A DNA stretch of 64,000 bases from an uncultured Bacteroidaceae bacterium (GCA_934426255.1 CAKRYD010000012.1:12149-76148), one strand, 5' to 3'. Positions 1 through 8,753 are shown, numbered from the stretch's first letter. Numbers and translations: made by a program. Notes: generated by a model from the sequence alone, not told the origin.

Positions 1-711
1 TCCGACGAAAAGAGCAAGAAGAAAAAGGATAAAAGCCGCATCGCAGAATGGGAAGAGCAATACCGCGAAGTCGGGCGGCAAATTGAAGATATCATAGACG
101 AGATAACGCAGGACATCACGCAGACATCAGCCGGGGAACTTGCTGACAGTTTGGCGGACGCGCTTGTAGAAGCGTTTGAGGGCGGCGAGGACGCGGCAAA
201 GGCTTTCGGCGATGTCGCTAACGACGTGCTTAAAAACGCGGTCAAGAACGCGCTTAAATTGCAGTTTTTGGAAAAGCCATTACAAAACGCAATAAAACAG
301 CTTCAAAAAGATATGGGCTTCGACGAGGAAGGAAACGGCACTTTTAACGGACTTACGGAAGCCGAGCAAGCGCGGTTCAAGAATGCCATACAGAAAGCCG
401 GGGCAAACTTTTCAGCTGCGATGGACATGTACAAGGACTTGTTTACGGATTTGGATAATACCGACCCTTCCACACTAAGCGGCGCGATTTCAAGCGCGAG
501 CCAAGAAAGTATAGACCTATTGGCAGGGCAGACAAACGCCGTAAGGCAGAACCAAGTAACAAGTATTCAGCTAATACGGGAGCAGCTGATGCACCTTGCC
601 AACGTGGATAAGGGAATAGGCATCATAGCCGACCGCGTACAAAGTATTATAAACCACCTTACGAGTAAAGACGATGATAACGGGCTACGTTCGCAAGGTA
701 TAACAGACTAA
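1..711 (+). CDS. Phage tail tape-measure protein, C-terminal part (5' end outside window)
   Basis: The reading frame is open from base 1 and ends at 711, so only about 236 C-terminal residues are visible. The first visible residues are charged and lysine-rich, followed by amphipathic alpha-helical, Ala/Gln-rich sequence typical of the end of a tape-measure protein, which sets tail length and lies inside the tail tube. The assignment rests mainly on position, directly before distal-tail and tail-tip genes in a tail module, and on helical composition. An internal TTG at 151 is not a credible start because the frame continues upstream. The next gene starts 4 bases downstream, so the two are probably co-transcribed. 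Confidence 0.6.
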   Translation, partial: SDEKSKKKKDKSRIAEWEEQYREVGRQIEDIIDEITQDITQTSAGELADSLADALVEAFEGGEDAAKAFGDVANDVLKNAVKNALKLQFLEKPLQNAIKQLQKDMGFDEEGNGTFNGLTEAEQARFKNAIQKAGANFSAAMDMYKDLFTDLDNTDPSTLSGAISSASQESIDLLAGQTNAVRQNQVTSIQLIREQLMHLANVDKGIGIIADRVQSIINHLTSKDDDNGLRSQGITD

Positions 712-715
712 AGGC

Positions 716-1219
716 ATGGAGCTAAAGGAACTAAAGAAAAAGTTAGCGGCAGAAGCCAAGGAAAAGGGAATTTGCCGCGAGTGGTACGAGTTCATCCTAA
801 ACGCTACTTCTAAGGAGCGTTTGCTGACGCTATTTGTTAAAGGTTTGGACTTTTGCGTAGAAAACAAGTATCCATCCGCGCAGCTTCGCGCGGAGTTTGC
901 CGGGCTACGCCAGCATTTCGGCATCTTCATGAACGACCACATCAGCGTAAAAAGCGGAAAGTACGTTATAGCCTTCGGCACGTCAGAGGGCAAAGCAAGT
1001 TATAGCGGCTTTGACGTGGCGCAGATTTGGGTGCGTGAGGACACACGGCTGGAGGTAACGGCAACTGATAACGCGGTAGTCTGCATTGAGGTTGCAGACA
1101 GGGCGCAAGTAACAATAACAGCAAGCGGAGCGGCTCGCGTTAGTGTGTTCCTTCACGGCGGAACGCTTACCAAAAACGCGGCCGGCAAAGCTACTATTAA
1201 AGTCATTGATAAAAGCTAA
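716..1219 (+). CDS. Conserved-type phage tail-module protein of unknown function
   Basis: A 167-residue protein between the tape-measure end and the distal-tail gene, with no signal peptide or membrane segment. Residues 1-75 are charged and helical. Residues 80-165 are a run of short beta-strand-like segments with a regular alternation of hydrophobic and polar residues (for example VAQIWVREDTRLEVTATDNA), which suggests a small beta-helix or beta-sandwich. It starts 4 bases after the previous stop and ends 5 bases before the next start, so it belongs to the tail operon. I do not recognise a named family. A structural or assembly role in the tail is inferred from position only. Confidence 0.65.
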   Translation: MELKELKKKLAAEAKEKGICREWYEFILNATSKERLLTLFVKGLDFCVENKYPSAQLRAEFAGLRQHFGIFMNDHISVKSGKYVIAFGTSEGKASYSGFDVAQIWVREDTRLEVTATDNAVVCIEVADRAQVTITASGAARVSVFLHGGTLTKNAAGKATIKVIDKS

Positions 1220-1224
1220 TAATT

Positions 1225-2445
1225 ATGGCAACAGAGAATAACGTAATACTTAACCTTCCGTTTGAAGAGGCAAGCGGCTCGCAAGTGGCGTATGACTACT
1301 CAAAGAATCGCTATGACGCAACGGTAACGGGCTGTACATTTGTCACGGGCAAGCAGGGCAACTGCATCCATTTTGACGGGGACGGACATGCCGACGTCAG
1401 CAAGGATATCTTAAGTACAGCAAGCGATTTTACTATCATAGCTTGGATTAAAGCTGGAAGATACGAAGACGGATGTACAGCTAAACGAATAGGGTTGTTT
1501 TGCAATACAGGGCAAATGGAGGGATACCGCGAAAGTTGGGTAGAGGTGCAGCCGGATAGTTGGGGGTGCTATATAGTAAAAAGGCAACTAAATACGGTAA
1601 GTTTTTACTTAAATACGCAGTTAATAGATACCTTCGTTTTGCCTTCTATTCTATTAACCGGTGTGGCTTTAGTTCAAGACATTTACGGAACAGAAAATGG
1701 CTACGGAGATTTAGACGAATTGAAAATCTACGATGTAGCACTGAGTGAAACCGAAATAGCGGAAGAATTAAGCCGTTTTGCACGAATAGAATACTTCTTA
1801 GGCGGTGTTAGTTTCAACGACCTTGATTTGCATGTAGAAAGTTCTACGGGTGTGTTAGACCTTCCAAAGCTAAAGACACCCACCTCCGTAGATTGGGCGG
1901 ACTACCACGGCGAAGTAATAGACCTTACCGAAAAACGCTACCAAGCACGCGAAATAACGCTTAATTGCTGGCTCCGAGCAAAGGGAAAGTTGGACTTCAC
2001 GGAGCGCGTGAACCGCGTTTACGACATTCTTAGGCAGGACGGGACGCAACGCCTTATGATTTCCATACACCCAACTAAGCCGTTGGTTTACGAGGTGTAC
2101 TGCGAGGACGGCGTAGCACCTTCCAAACGTTGGCACGACGATAAGATGATAGGCACTTTTTCCTTGAAGCTAAAAGAACCCGACCCAGTAAAGCGAGTTA
2201 TACGCCACCAGCGCATGAACTACGCCACCGGCGAACTGAAGATAGAGCTAAAAAGCGACAAGATGATTACCATCTATTGGGGTGACGGTGAGGTTACGGC
2301 GGACGTTTACGGCGACTGCACGGGCGACAACGCGATAAAGCACACATACACCAACAACGGCATCTATTACGCCATTGTCGGCGGTGTGATTGAGGATGTA
2401 ACGGACTTTTCCACTAACGGCATAGTAGTATGGCGGCAACTATAA
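1225..2445 (+). CDS. Distal tail (Dit-like) protein with N-terminal LamG-like domain
   Basis: 406 residues. Residues about 5-185 look like a concanavalin A/LamG-like jelly roll: an N-terminal LPFEEASG, a central FDGDGHADV, then DFTIIAWIKAG and a final DLDELKIYDVALSETEI, the pattern of LamG-type glycan-binding modules. Residues about 190-330 resemble a distal-tail domain (ITLNCWLRAKG, then the strand containing MIGTFSLKLKEPDP). A short PKD-like tail follows. Dit proteins form the hub joining tail tube to tail tip. The LamG part could bind surface glycans. Position after the tape measure and 12 bases before the tail-tip gene supports this. The domain calls are from pattern recognition, without a profile search. 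Confidence 0.65.
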   Translation: MATENNVILNLPFEEASGSQVAYDYSKNRYDATVTGCTFVTGKQGNCIHFDGDGHADVSKDILSTASDFTIIAWIKAGRYEDGCTAKRIGLFCNTGQMEGYRESWVEVQPDSWGCYIVKRQLNTVSFYLNTQLIDTFVLPSILLTGVALVQDIYGTENGYGDLDELKIYDVALSETEIAEELSRFARIEYFLGGVSFNDLDLHVESSTGVLDLPKLKTPTSVDWADYHGEVIDLTEKRYQAREITLNCWLRAKGKLDFTERVNRVYDILRQDGTQRLMISIHPTKPLVYEVYCEDGVAPSKRWHDDKMIGTFSLKLKEPDPVKRVIRHQRMNYATGELKIELKSDKMITIYWGDGEVTADVYGDCTGDNAIKHTYTNNGIYYAIVGGVIEDVTDFSTNGIVVWRQL

Positions 2446-2457
2446 GCAGGAATTAGT

Positions 2458-5400
2458 ATGGAACAAATTATCATTTACCACCCGGACGGGACAACAATAC
2501 CGCTGATAAGCAAGAAGAACGTTAGCGTAGTGAGTAAGGCGACACAGAAAACCGCCTTACTTTCCGATGACGTGATTAGTATTACCGTTTCGTCCGCTGT
2601 GCCTTTAGACCTACGTATAGGCGACACGGCACGCATTTACGGCAAGCCTTACAAGCTAAACCAGCTTTCAGAGCCAACCAAGAACGGCGAACGCCGCTAT
2701 TCCTACGATTTGCGGCTGGAGGGCTTACAGTACGATTTAATAGATGTTCATTACCATTTGCCCGAAAACGCATACGGCGAAACATTCTACGCAGACCTTG
2801 AAGGGCATTTGAAAGTATTGCTTTGGAACATTAGCCGCATTTACCCCGGCAAGTGGGTATTAGGCGAGTTCCCGAAAGATACAGACTACAAGAACATCAC
2901 GAACAGCGAGAAGAACGCCCTCCAAGTGTTGCAGGAGCTTTGCAGCGATTACGGCGTAGAATTTGAGATTACGACAGACGGCACGACCCACACGCTTAAC
3001 ATAAAGAAGCAAGTAGGCGAAACGCACGCCTTCACGCTTCGATTTGGGCGCGGTAAGGGTTTGTACCAGCTTTCGCGCAAGAACGTGAACAATGCCGGGA
3101 TAACAAACCGCCTTTACGTTTATGGAGGTACGGAGAACTTAGGAAGCAAATACGGACACACAAAGTTATGCCTTCCGGGTACTACGCGCCTTTCGTCATT
3201 TCTTGAGGATAAGGAATCTATCAGCGTTTACGGTGTGAAGGAAGGCGAAAAGAACTATTCAGACATAAAGCCCCAGCGCGTAGGCACGGTTACGGCTTTG
3301 GGCAAGGATGTTATTACATTCGTGGATGAAACGATGTTCGACCTTAACGCGAAGGATAAGGACGGCAAAAGCACAAAGTACCTTATAGAAGGGACAAATG
3401 CTAAGATTAAGTTTGAAAGCGGACAGCTTGCCGGATATGAATTTGATTTGCACACCTATGATCATGCTACGCACACATTCGTAATAAACAAGTTCACGGA
3501 CGATAACGGTATGGTTTTCCCGTCAGATGAAACAGCGGCTTTCAAAATTCAGAAGGGAGACAAGTATAGCATCTTCGACATAAACCTCCCAGACGAGTAC
3601 AGGACGAAAGCCGAAAAGGAATTAGCCGAGGAAGCCACTAAATACCTCCCGACCGTCAGCCAACCGCAAGTAAGCTACAAACTTTCGCTTACCGAAGGCT
3701 TTTTTACGCAGCTTTGGGGCAAGGACACGAAAACGGAGGTTTTACACGTCGGAGACTTCATACAGATAGAGGACGAGCAAATAGGCGTGAACAAAGCCGT
3801 AAGGATTACGCAGATAGACCGCAACCTTTTGAAACGCCACAGTTACGACATCACACTAAGCGACACCGTAACCAAGAGCACGACGGTTAAGGTTATAAAC
3901 AACTTGCAGGAGATTAACGAAACGATTGCTATAAACAAGTTGGCAGACCCGACTAAGGCGCGCAGAAAATGGAGGGCAACCCAAGAGCTTCTAAGCATGG
4001 TATTCGACCCCGAAGGCGACTATTACAGCGAGAAAATAAAACCGCTTTCCATTGATACGCAAATGTTGAGCGTAGGCGCGAAAAGTACACAGTTCACGCT
4101 GCTAAACGTAACCTTCCAACCGAACTACAACGGCGATGCCAATACGCTCTACGTTTCGCCCGGACAATTGGCACACTATGCCATAGACCCAAAAGGCGTT
4201 AAGTATTGGCTGTTGGACGGCGCGACATTTAGCGAGCTAAAAGCAGATACCGCATACTACATTTACGCACGATGCTCCACGACGGAAGCAAGCGGCGTAA
4301 TAACGCTTTCCACAACGGCAAAGGCTGTAAGTAGCGAAGAACGCTATTATAACTTTCTTGTTGGTGTACTTAATTCTGTGATAACGGACACGGACGGCGG
4401 ACGACCCGGAAGGCTCGTTAGTCTTACTTACGGGAGCACGACCATAAACGGGCGTTTTGTCAGAACTGGACGCATCGAAAGCAGCGGCGGCGGTAAGTGC
4501 TACTTCGATTTAGATAACGATGAAATAGGCGGCGTTATTCATTTCGTCAGCAGGGACGGAACTACAAAGAACATTTCGGACGTAGATGACAATGCTAACG
4601 AAGCAAAGGACTATATAGACAACACGCTACCGGGGGTACTTGGAGATATTCAACAGCAGCTGGACGGACAAATCGAACAATTCTTTTACGAAGTTGACCC
4701 TTCGCCTCTTTCAACGTCACCACGTGGTGAAGAAAATTTGCCGAATAGTGGCTGGACGGATATAGATACAAAAGAAAAACATCTTAATGATTTGTATTAT
4801 AACACTTCATCCGGGAAAGTTTGGCGGTACACAAAAATAAATTGGAGACCAAGACCGGGAGCGCAAAGCGGGACGTTTTATGTTTGGCAGGAATTGCAGG
4901 ATTCAGATCTTGAACAAGCCCTTTCGCTGGCAAATAACGCTATGGAGCTTGGGAAAACAAAAAGCCGCGTATTCACAGCTACACCGGTACCGCCCTATTC
5001 GGTTGGCGACCTTTGGGCACAAGGTGAAACGGGAGATATTATGCGGTGCAAGATTGCACGAGATTCAGGCGATTTTTCTGCGGATGATTGGGAAAAGGCT
5101 TCCAAATATACAGACGACACAACACTAAACAAGTTTATTGATGGTGCTTTTGCAACGACGATAGACACAATGAACCAACAGCTTGACGGAAAAATAGAAG
5201 CTTGGTTTCAAACGGCTCTACCTTCTAACCAATGGACAACGGTAACAGACAGGGAAAAACATATTGGGGATATGTGGTATAACACGGAGACGAAGGAACT
5301 AAAATGCTACCAAAAGAAGGTTCTTGAAGTTAACGGGCAATCCTATACAGTATACCAATGGCAGGCTATAGAGGATAAAACAGCGTTGAATGCATACGAA

Positions 5401-6546
5401 GCAGCCAGCAAAGCGCAGGACACGGCGGATGGAAAACGCCAGGTTTTCGTAAGCGAACCTTACCCTCCTTACGATGTTGGCGATCTTTGGCTAACGGGCG
5501 ACAGCACAAACGGACAACTAAAGCGATGTGCAACCGCGAGGGCTACCGGCTCTTTTGTGGCTAACGATTGGGTAATAGCGACCTACTACGACAACACGCA
5601 GACCACAATAGATGGCGGCATCGTCACAGCCGGAACAGTGCAGCTTGCTAACGGCAATTCCCAAAGTATTGTAGCAGGCATAACGGGCGGTGAAAAAGAA
5701 GAAGCCAACACCAGCGAAGAACGAAAGGTTAGAATTTGGGCAGGAGCAAGTAAGGAAAACCGGTTTACAGCTCCTTTTCGGGTACTACAAGACGGTTCAA
5801 TGTATGCAACGAAAGCCTATATAGAAGGCGAAATGCATGCAACAAAAGGAGGCTTTAGAAACGTGGACGTTTTCGGTTCTTTCCGAAGCCCGTTTGTATT
5901 GATACAAGATTCTTTTACGGAGCAACAATCCGACAACCTTTATTCTAAGAATTTGGCATCTCATGTTGTCACGGAATTGCCTTGGGATGATTCAAACTCC
6001 GGCCGTCGTATAACGATTGTAGGCTCTGTAGAAATTACAGCGCCAGCAGGGAAATATTTTTTTGAGGACGGCAGAACGCATTCCTTACTGCAAACGAGCG
6101 TTGAAGTTGTAGAACTTCTTGGTTGGGGTAGTACTTCTTTTCAAGGTTATATAGTTCTGAACAGAACGATGTTTAAGACAACTTATGGACATGGCCGAAG
6201 AATACACCCTTTGGCTTTTGGCACAGTTAAAGGAAGTGACACAGGCGCATCTATTCAATATTGGAGTTATGACGAAAGCGAGATGAGCGTAACACGGGAG
6301 GATGTAGGGAAATATAAAATTTCTTTTTCTACAATGTGGTTTCAATCTGCAGAACAGATAATAGGTTTTGTTACTGGACTTGGAAGTATTTATAACGGAA
6401 ATAACCCTTTATACGCAAACCTAATGACGCGGTACACCAGCTCATCAGAAGCATATATTATAGTACGTACTTCAGACGACCCGACGACTAATGACGGATC
6501 TTTCACTTTTATGTTATACAATGCGGCTACGTGGAATACATACTAA
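2458..6546 (+). CDS. Large tail-tip protein (Tal-like) with a duplicated internal module
   Basis: 1362 residues, no signal peptide. The N-terminal half (about 1-480) resembles the hub domains of siphophage tail-associated proteins, with many beta strands and a region similar to phage tail endopeptidase-type proteins. From residue 732 a module of about 150 residues occurs twice (from 732 and from 907): each copy has QQLDGxIE, a Trp-containing segment, DREKH or TKEKH, then YNT, then PPYxVGDLW and a C-terminal Asn/Asp-Asp-Trp. Copy 1 has an extra 14 residues not in copy 2. The last 220 residues, from about base 5880, are more AT-rich and may be the exchangeable receptor-facing end. Role: tail tip or baseplate and host recognition, by context. 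Confidence 0.7.
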   Translation: MEQIIIYHPDGTTIPLISKKNVSVVSKATQKTALLSDDVISITVSSAVPLDLRIGDTARIYGKPYKLNQLSEPTKNGERRYSYDLRLEGLQYDLIDVHYHLPENAYGETFYADLEGHLKVLLWNISRIYPGKWVLGEFPKDTDYKNITNSEKNALQVLQELCSDYGVEFEITTDGTTHTLNIKKQVGETHAFTLRFGRGKGLYQLSRKNVNNAGITNRLYVYGGTENLGSKYGHTKLCLPGTTRLSSFLEDKESISVYGVKEGEKNYSDIKPQRVGTVTALGKDVITFVDETMFDLNAKDKDGKSTKYLIEGTNAKIKFESGQLAGYEFDLHTYDHATHTFVINKFTDDNGMVFPSDETAAFKIQKGDKYSIFDINLPDEYRTKAEKELAEEATKYLPTVSQPQVSYKLSLTEGFFTQLWGKDTKTEVLHVGDFIQIEDEQIGVNKAVRITQIDRNLLKRHSYDITLSDTVTKSTTVKVINNLQEINETIAINKLADPTKARRKWRATQELLSMVFDPEGDYYSEKIKPLSIDTQMLSVGAKSTQFTLLNVTFQPNYNGDANTLYVSPGQLAHYAIDPKGVKYWLLDGATFSELKADTAYYIYARCSTTEASGVITLSTTAKAVSSEERYYNFLVGVLNSVITDTDGGRPGRLVSLTYGSTTINGRFVRTGRIESSGGGKCYFDLDNDEIGGVIHFVSRDGTTKNISDVDDNANEAKDYIDNTLPGVLGDIQQQLDGQIEQFFYEVDPSPLSTSPRGEENLPNSGWTDIDTKEKHLNDLYYNTSSGKVWRYTKINWRPRPGAQSGTFYVWQELQDSDLEQALSLANNAMELGKTKSRVFTATPVPPYSVGDLWAQGETGDIMRCKIARDSGDFSADDWEKASKYTDDTTLNKFIDGAFATTIDTMNQQLDGKIEAWFQTALPSNQWTTVTDREKHIGDMWYNTETKELKCYQKKVLEVNGQSYTVYQWQAIEDKTALNAYEAASKAQDTADGKRQVFVSEPYPPYDVGDLWLTGDSTNGQLKRCATARATGSFVANDWVIATYYDNTQTTIDGGIVTAGTVQLANGNSQSIVAGITGGEKEEANTSEERKVRIWAGASKENRFTAPFRVLQDGSMYATKAYIEGEMHATKGGFRNVDVFGSFRSPFVLIQDSFTEQQSDNLYSKNLASHVVTELPWDDSNSGRRITIVGSVEITAPAGKYFFEDGRTHSLLQTSVEVVELLGWGSTSFQGYIVLNRTMFKTTYGHGRRIHPLAFGTVKGSDTGASIQYWSYDESEMSVTREDVGKYKISFSTMWFQSAEQIIGFVTGLGSIYNGNNPLYANLMTRYTSSSEAYIIVRTSDDPTTNDGSFTFMLYNAATWNTY
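4651..5610 (+). repeat. Tandem duplicated protein module inside the tail-tip gene
   Basis: Two diverged copies of a module of roughly 150 codons, the first from about 4651 and the second from about 5176. Matching landmarks are QQLDGQIE/QQLDGKIE, the KEKH/REKH segment, YNT, PPYSVGDLW/PPYDVGDLW, RCKIARDSG/RCATARATG and the Asp-Trp end. DNA identity is low, so this is an old duplication seen at protein level. The repeated VGDLW modules probably act as stacked spacer or adhesin domains. Confidence 0.75.
4696..4737 (+). repeat. 42-bp in-frame insertion carrying a perfect 14-bp palindrome
   Basis: These 14 codons (residues DPSPLSTSPRGEEN) are present in the first copy of the duplicated tail module and absent at the matching place in the second. 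The insertion contains the perfect palindrome TCACCACGTGGTGA at 4717-4730. This looks like a small palindromic element that landed in frame. The call is an inference from comparing the two module copies. Confidence 0.4.
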
Positions 6547-6649
6547 AAACAGGCTAATAAAAGCAAGTTCAAGCCTTGCGAAAGGATTTGCGCGCGAAAA
6601 TTCACGGCTTTGCGCACAAACACTTCGTCAACACTTCGCTACGTGTTAT

Positions 6650-6675
6650 TTTGATACGAAATATTAATACCTTTG
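6650..6675 (+). promoter_or_regulatory. Candidate Bacteroidota-type promoter before the DGR target operon
   Basis: TACCTTTG at 6668-6675 matches the TAnnTTTG -7 box. A TTTG at 6650-6653 is only 14 bases upstream, shorter than the usual 19-21, so the -33 match is poor. It lies in the only sizeable gap (6547-6705) of the tail region, just upstream of the gene pair 6706-8307, which would give the adhesin its own transcript. A 10-bp palindrome CTTTGCAAAG (6671-6680) overlaps the box. Confidence 0.45.
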
Positions 6676-6705
6676 CAAAGGAGATAACTAAATAAAAGGT
6701 TGATT

Positions 6706-6966
6706 ATGCAGAACAGAAACGGCGACCAAGTGAGCGCACAAATATCAATAGCCGGAAAGGTTGACTTTTCCGGCGGCAATTTCCGCAAAGATACCCCGTT
6801 TTGTTTGAAGAACGACGGCGAAACGGCGGTAACGCTTGAAGTGAACCTTTGGGGGATGCCCGAAGGCGAGTTTATAAGCACGCGATTTGAAACAGGCTGG
6901 AATCCCGAAATTATACGCGAGGTAAAAGCCACAAGTTTAACCAACGCCCTTGTTTGGGGTTATTAA
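6706..6966 (+). CDS. Small phage protein upstream of the DGR target
   Basis: 86 residues from ATG 6706 (AAAAGG lies about 7 bases upstream; a TTG at 6700 in the same frame is less likely). It is a compact beta-rich protein (DFSGGNFRKDTPFCLKNDG, then TLEVNLWGMPEGEF and TRFETGWNPEI) with no membrane segment. It ends 12 bases before the variable tail-tip gene, and pairing suggests a structural partner or mount for that adhesin. I do not recognise a named family, and the function is inferred from position. Confidence 0.6.
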   Translation: MQNRNGDQVSAQISIAGKVDFSGGNFRKDTPFCLKNDGETAVTLEVNLWGMPEGEFISTRFETGWNPEIIREVKATSLTNALVWGY

Positions 6967-6978
6967 AAACATATTATT

Positions 6979-8307
6979 ATGGGCATATTTATAGGTATAG
7001 GCAACACGAAGCCTACATTTCCCTACGACTATTATTATGGCGTGAAGATTGATTTAAGCGTAGGAGATCCGGCTCTCGTCAGAGTTGGGAGACCGGAACT
7101 ACACGTTTCTTTACCTGTTCAGTCTTTGATGCGCCGATGCCTTCTTAACGACGAAGGCAAGGTAACGGCATACTTGCACCCGACTGACAGCACCAAGACC
7201 GACACGGGAGCAGCCGCCGACCTTACGGGAGCTTCCGGCATGGTCATGGTAGAGATACCCAAGCATTACCGTAAATTTGAGTTTGACGGGCAGACCGTAA
7301 CCGCGCTTATTTCGTTGTACCCCCTTCCTGGCTTCCACGAAGTGCCGAAGATGTACCGCAGCGCATACGAAGCCACTGTAGACCGCACGGTATCGGCAAC
7401 GCCTAAACTTGCCAGCGTGGTAAACACAACCGCAGCCTTCCGAGGTGGAAACAATAACGCTGCCTACGACGGAACGTATAGAACCTTCCTCGGGCTTCCG
7501 GCTACCGCCATTTCGTTAACCAATTTCCGCAACTACGCACGCAATAGAGGAACGGCAGGGCTTAACGGTGCAGGGTGGAACAGCGACCTTTACGCCGCGC
7601 AGCTTGCGACATATTGGCTTTACATCATTGAATACGCCAACAGAAACAGCCAAAAGGCGTTTAACGCAGAGCCTACAAGCGAGGGGTACAAGCAGGGAGG
7701 CCTGGGCAATGGTGTTACTACATGGAATAGCAGCGAATGGGACACCTACAACGGCTATTACCCGATTATTCCATGCGGCGTAACTAATTCACTGGGCAAC
7801 CGCACGGGAATAGTAGAACACACAGTAAGTAATGGAGACGCTATAAGCAAAACCTTTAGTGTACCTTCGTACCGAGGAATAGAAAACGCATTCGGGCATA
7901 TATGGTCATGGACGGACGGCTGCAAGTGTGAGATACAGAGCGAAACGGACGGAGGGCTGGCAAAGTTCTACGTTTGCGATGACCCGGCAAAGTTCCAAGA
8001 CAGCAACTATAACGACTATCAGCAGCGCGGATTGTTACCAAGCACGGAAGGCTACGTTAAGCGCATGATGATAGGTGAGTACGGCGAGAACATGCCGACA
8101 GAGGTAGGCGGCAATTCTGCAACCTACTACTGCGACTATTACTATACCAATATACCAGCGTCCGGGACGGCTATGAGGGGTGTCCTGTTCGGTGGTCGCG
8201 CGAATAACGGCGCGCATGCCGGGCTTTCGTGCACGGCTACGGCTTACGCGGCTTCGTATACGAGTGCGTACATCGGCTCTCGGCTTTGCTTTATCCCCGA
8301 AGCCTAA
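6979..8307 (+). CDS. DGR target protein: variable tail-tip adhesin with C-type-lectin-like C-terminus
   Basis: 442 residues, start ATG at 6979. The C-terminal half has landmarks of formylglycine-generating-enzyme/C-type-lectin-like DGR targets: ENAFGHIWSWTDG, then GTAMRGVLFGG, with the variable repeat forming residues 400-437 and a constant RLCFIPEA end. In DGR systems adenine-specific mutagenesis of this segment changes the ligand-binding face while the fold stays constant. In this phage the protein most likely sits at the tail tip and contacts the bacterial surface. All differences between its 3' end and the downstream template lie at template adenines, which identifies it as the target. 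The receptor is unknown. Confidence 0.92.
   Translation: MGIFIGIGNTKPTFPYDYYYGVKIDLSVGDPALVRVGRPELHVSLPVQSLMRRCLLNDEGKVTAYLHPTDSTKTDTGAAADLTGASGMVMVEIPKHYRKFEFDGQTVTALISLYPLPGFHEVPKMYRSAYEATVDRTVSATPKLASVVNTTAAFRGGNNNAAYDGTYRTFLGLPATAISLTNFRNYARNRGTAGLNGAGWNSDLYAAQLATYWLYIIEYANRNSQKAFNAEPTSEGYKQGGLGNGVTTWNSSEWDTYNGYYPIIPCGVTNSLGNRTGIVEHTVSNGDAISKTFSVPSYRGIENAFGHIWSWTDGCKCEIQSETDGGLAKFYVCDDPAKFQDSNYNDYQQRGLLPSTEGYVKRMMIGEYGENMPTEVGGNSATYYCDYYYTNIPASGTAMRGVLFGGRANNGAHAGLSCTATAYAASYTSAYIGSRLCFIPEA
8178..8290 (+). repeat. DGR variable repeat (VR), 113 bp
   Basis: It aligns without gaps to 8776-8888 (offset 598). There are 18 mismatches and every one is at an A in the template copy. It encodes residues 400-437 of the target protein. 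The 3' end is a GC-rich stretch TCGGCTCTC (8273-8281) that is identical in both copies, placed where the initiation-of-mutagenic-homing sequence would be, although three A-site changes lie further 3' (8282, 8286, 8288). Confidence 0.96.
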
Positions 8308-8331
8308 CACGCCACGATAACGTATAACACG

Positions 8332-8366
8332 ACCCAACCGCCGCGCTCCATATTCGGCGGTTGGGT
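8332..8366 (+). repeat. Perfect 12-bp inverted repeat (hairpin/cruciform) 41 bases after VR
   Basis: Arms ACCCAACCGCCG (8332-8343) and its exact complement (8355-8366) enclose an 11-base loop. No U-run follows on either strand, so it is not a typical intrinsic terminator. In the Bordetella phage DGR a hairpin just downstream of VR promotes retrohoming. This element is at the same place, although its loop is longer. It also covers the region before the next gene, so a translational role is possible. Confidence 0.7.
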
Positions 8367-8393
8367 TCAAAAAGTGACAAAAAAGCATTCAGC

Positions 8394-8753
8394 ATGAACG
8401 AGAATAGCAACAATATGCCAAGCCTGCAGGAGGACGACGGAAGCCTCTCGTTTTTGGCGATACCACAGGACGAGGGTAACAAACACTTTAACTGCCGGGA
8501 AACAACGCAGCAGAAACTGATAAACCTTACGTTTTGGGTTTGCGACTATATAGAAGGAGTAAAAACTAAGTTCGGCGCGGAGCGCTTTTTAGTGAAGATT
8601 AAGCGCAACCGCGACGACAAGGATGCCGATGCCGAAAAATTCTTTACCAATTCAACGGAAATAAAGTACGTCCTTAAAGAGATTAAGAAGCGCAACGCAT
8701 TTCCGCGCAGAGTAACCATGAGAGCGAGCGGCACACGCTACTACTTTGAATAA
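8394..8753 (+). CDS. Small protein between VR and TR of the DGR; function unknown
   Basis: 119 residues from ATG 8394. A TTG at 8361 in the same frame lies inside the hairpin arm and is rejected as start. The first 35 residues are acidic and probably disordered. The rest is basic and alpha/beta (TFWVCDYIEGVKTKFGAERF, then FTNSTEIKYVLKEIKKRNAF, ending TRYYFE). Its place matches that of the accessory gene avd in other DGRs, but the sequence does not look like the four-helix Avd barrel protein. It could be a different DGR accessory factor or an unrelated phage protein. Confidence 0.6.
   Translation: MNENSNNMPSLQEDDGSLSFLAIPQDEGNKHFNCRETTQQKLINLTFWVCDYIEGVKTKFGAERFLVKIKRNRDDKDADAEKFFTNSTEIKYVLKEIKKRNAFPRRVTMRASGTRYYFE

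Noticed and set aside
8361..8393. TTG start giving 11 extra residues to the small DGR gene
   Set aside because: It lies inside the right arm of the hairpin. The ATG at 8394 is a more usual start.
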